This document shows positions 5,879-6,948 of a stretch of 6,948 nucleotides of DNA, piece by piece. Position numbers and translations under genes: made by a program. Origin of the DNA: an uncultured Alphaproteobacteria bacterium (lineage in GTDB: Bacteria > Pseudomonadota > Alphaproteobacteria > Rhizobiales > Rhizobiaceae); contig CAKMZG010000133.1 in NCBI GenBank assembly GCA_929200335.1, positions 1-6,948 of the forward strand. The letters are read 5' to 3'. The notes below the pieces were generated by a model. That model saw nothing but the letters and a program-made list of their open reading frames with translations. It searched no databases and was not told the origin of the DNA. Within the stretch, counting starts at the first letter, position 1. Every line of letters starts with the position of its first letter.

Positions 5879-6948
5879 ATGTATCACGCCATTGTCTTTT
5901 TACCATTATTGGGCTTTTTGATTGCGGGTCTATTCGCGCGTTCAATCGGTGCTAAAGCTTGCGAATATATCACATCAACCTTCTTGGTTATCGCAGCACT
6001 TCTGTCTTGGGTTGCATTCTTTAATGTTGCATATTCCCACACGGATCACAGCCAAACTGTTGAGGTTATGCGTTGGCTATCTTCAGGTGGTCTTGATGTC
6101 AGTTGGGCATTTAAAATTGATACCTTAACCGTGGTAATGTTGGTTGTTGTGAATTCCGTTTCAGCCCTCGTACATATTTATTCTATCGGTTATATGCATC
6201 ACGACCCACATCGTCCGCGTTTCTTTGCCTATTTGTCACTTTTCACCTTTGCTATGTTGATGTTGGTGACATCTGATAACCTTGTGCAAATGTTTTTCGG
6301 CTGGGAAGGTGTTGGCCTTGCATCATATCTTCTGATTGGCTTTTGGTTTAAAAAACCAACGGCTAATGCAGCTGCGATGAAAGCTTTTGTGGTTAACCGT
6401 GTAGGTGACTTCGGCTTTGCTCTTGGTATATTTGGTATTTTTGTTTTATTTGGTTCTGTTTCATTTGATACAATTTTTGCAAATGCAGGATCATTCCATG
6501 GTGCAGAAGGCGGTGAAGAGGTATTAAATTTCTTAGGATATTCATTGGATAAGGGCTCTGCGATAACTGTTGTTTGCTTGCTATTATTCATGGGTGCCAT
6601 GGGTAAATCAGCTCAATTTTTATTACACACTTGGTTACCAGATGCGATGGAAGGTCCAACGCCAGTATCTGCTCTTATTCACGCAGCGACCATGGTGACC
6701 GCAGGGGTATTCTTGGTTGCTCGCATGTCGCCAATTTTTGAATTGTCGCAGACAGCTTTGACTGTGATTACCATTGTGGGCGCTACGACTGCATTTTTTG
6801 CAGCAACCGTTGCTTTGGTACAAAATGATATCAAACGCGTGATTGCTTATTCAACCTGTTCTCAATTGGGCTATATGTTTGCAGCTCTTGGGGTTGGAGC
6901 TTATGGCGCTGCTGTTTTTCACCTCTTTACTCACGCATTCTTTAAGGC
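5879..6948 (+). CDS. nuoL: NADH-quinone oxidoreductase subunit L (3' partial)
   Basis: This is the distal membrane-arm proton-pumping subunit (ND5 homologue), related to Mrp-type cation antiporters. The frame is open from the ATG at 5879 to the window end, giving 356 codons without a stop. The family is about 650 residues, so the second half is missing, including the second part of the channel and the long lateral helix. The N-terminus MYHAIVFLPLLGFLIAGLFA is typical. Channel residues match E. coli NuoL: E143 in GWEGVGLASY (E144), R174 and D177 in NRVGDFGF (R175, D178), K243 in MGKSAQFLLHTWLPDAMEGP (K229) and H268 in LIHAATMV (H254). The offset after D177 shows an insertion of about 15 residues. 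The start has only a weak or distant Shine-Dalgarno (GAAGGG at 5861-5866, 12 bases away, or GAG at 5872-5874, 4 bases away). Confidence 0.97.
   Translation, partial: MYHAIVFLPLLGFLIAGLFARSIGAKACEYITSTFLVIAALLSWVAFFNVAYSHTDHSQTVEVMRWLSSGGLDVSWAFKIDTLTVVMLVVVNSVSALVHIYSIGYMHHDPHRPRFFAYLSLFTFAMLMLVTSDNLVQMFFGWEGVGLASYLLIGFWFKKPTANAAAMKAFVVNRVGDFGFALGIFGIFVLFGSVSFDTIFANAGSFHGAEGGEEVLNFLGYSLDKGSAITVVCLLLFMGAMGKSAQFLLHTWLPDAMEGPTPVSALIHAATMVTAGVFLVARMSPIFELSQTALTVITIVGATTAFFAATVALVQNDIKRVIAYSTCSQLGYMFAALGVGAYGAAVFHLFTHAFFK

Noticed and set aside
5922..6128. 68-codon plus-strand frame after nuoK
   Set aside because: It is an out-of-frame shadow of nuoL, whose own frame runs unbroken from 5879 through all the family motifs.
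6229..6600. 123-codon minus-strand frame opposite nuoL
   Set aside because: It lies wholly within the conserved nuoL coding sequence; the Lys/Pro/Asn-rich product is what antisense of a membrane protein gives.
1..6948. A hidden new system (mobile element, defence genes, CRISPR, RNA gene)
   Set aside because: Conserved complex I genes account for all but about 120 bases. I saw no repeats, inserted genes, tRNA-like folds or interrupted reading frames.

Overview
The window is an internal piece of a bacterial nuo operon, which encodes the proton-pumping NADH:ubiquinone oxidoreductase (respiratory complex I). The gene order is the standard F-G-H-I-J-K-L, with every gene on the plus strand. nuoF is cut at the left edge and nuoL at the right edge. 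nuoG, nuoH, nuoI, nuoJ and nuoK are complete. Together they fill almost the whole window, and the only gaps are 54, 61 and 8 bases long.

The proteins look alphaproteobacterial, most likely Hyphomicrobiales (Rhizobiales). NuoG lacks the extra N7 cluster cysteines found in the E. coli and Thermus proteins and so resembles the mitochondrial subunit. NuoI, NuoJ and NuoH read closely like the Brucella/Bartonella/Rhizobium proteins as I remember them. Base composition is moderate to low for that order: hand counts of four separate 60-base lines give about 41% G+C. This would suit a Bartonella-like or low-GC marine lineage. I cannot name a genus from sequence alone.

Layout: 1-1164 nuoF (5' partial), then a 54-base spacer carrying the nuoG ribosome binding site. 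nuoG is 1219-3300, and its stop overlaps the nuoH start by one base. nuoH is 3300-4376 and nuoI is 4386-4871. A 61-base spacer with an 18-codon micro-ORF follows. nuoJ is 4933-5565 and overlaps nuoK (5565-5870) by one base. nuoL runs from 5879 to the window end (3' partial).

Functionally, NuoF takes electrons from NADH onto FMN and the N3 cluster. They then pass through NuoG (N1b, N5, N4) and NuoI (N6a, N6b) to ubiquinone at the NuoH interface. NuoH, NuoJ, NuoK and NuoL form part of the membrane arm that couples this to proton pumping. All visible cofactor ligands and key membrane charges are intact. I see no mobile element, RNA gene, CRISPR array, promoter or terminator, and nothing that amounts to a new system. 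The points worth a second look are small: start-site details, translational coupling, a micro-ORF and one loop insertion.
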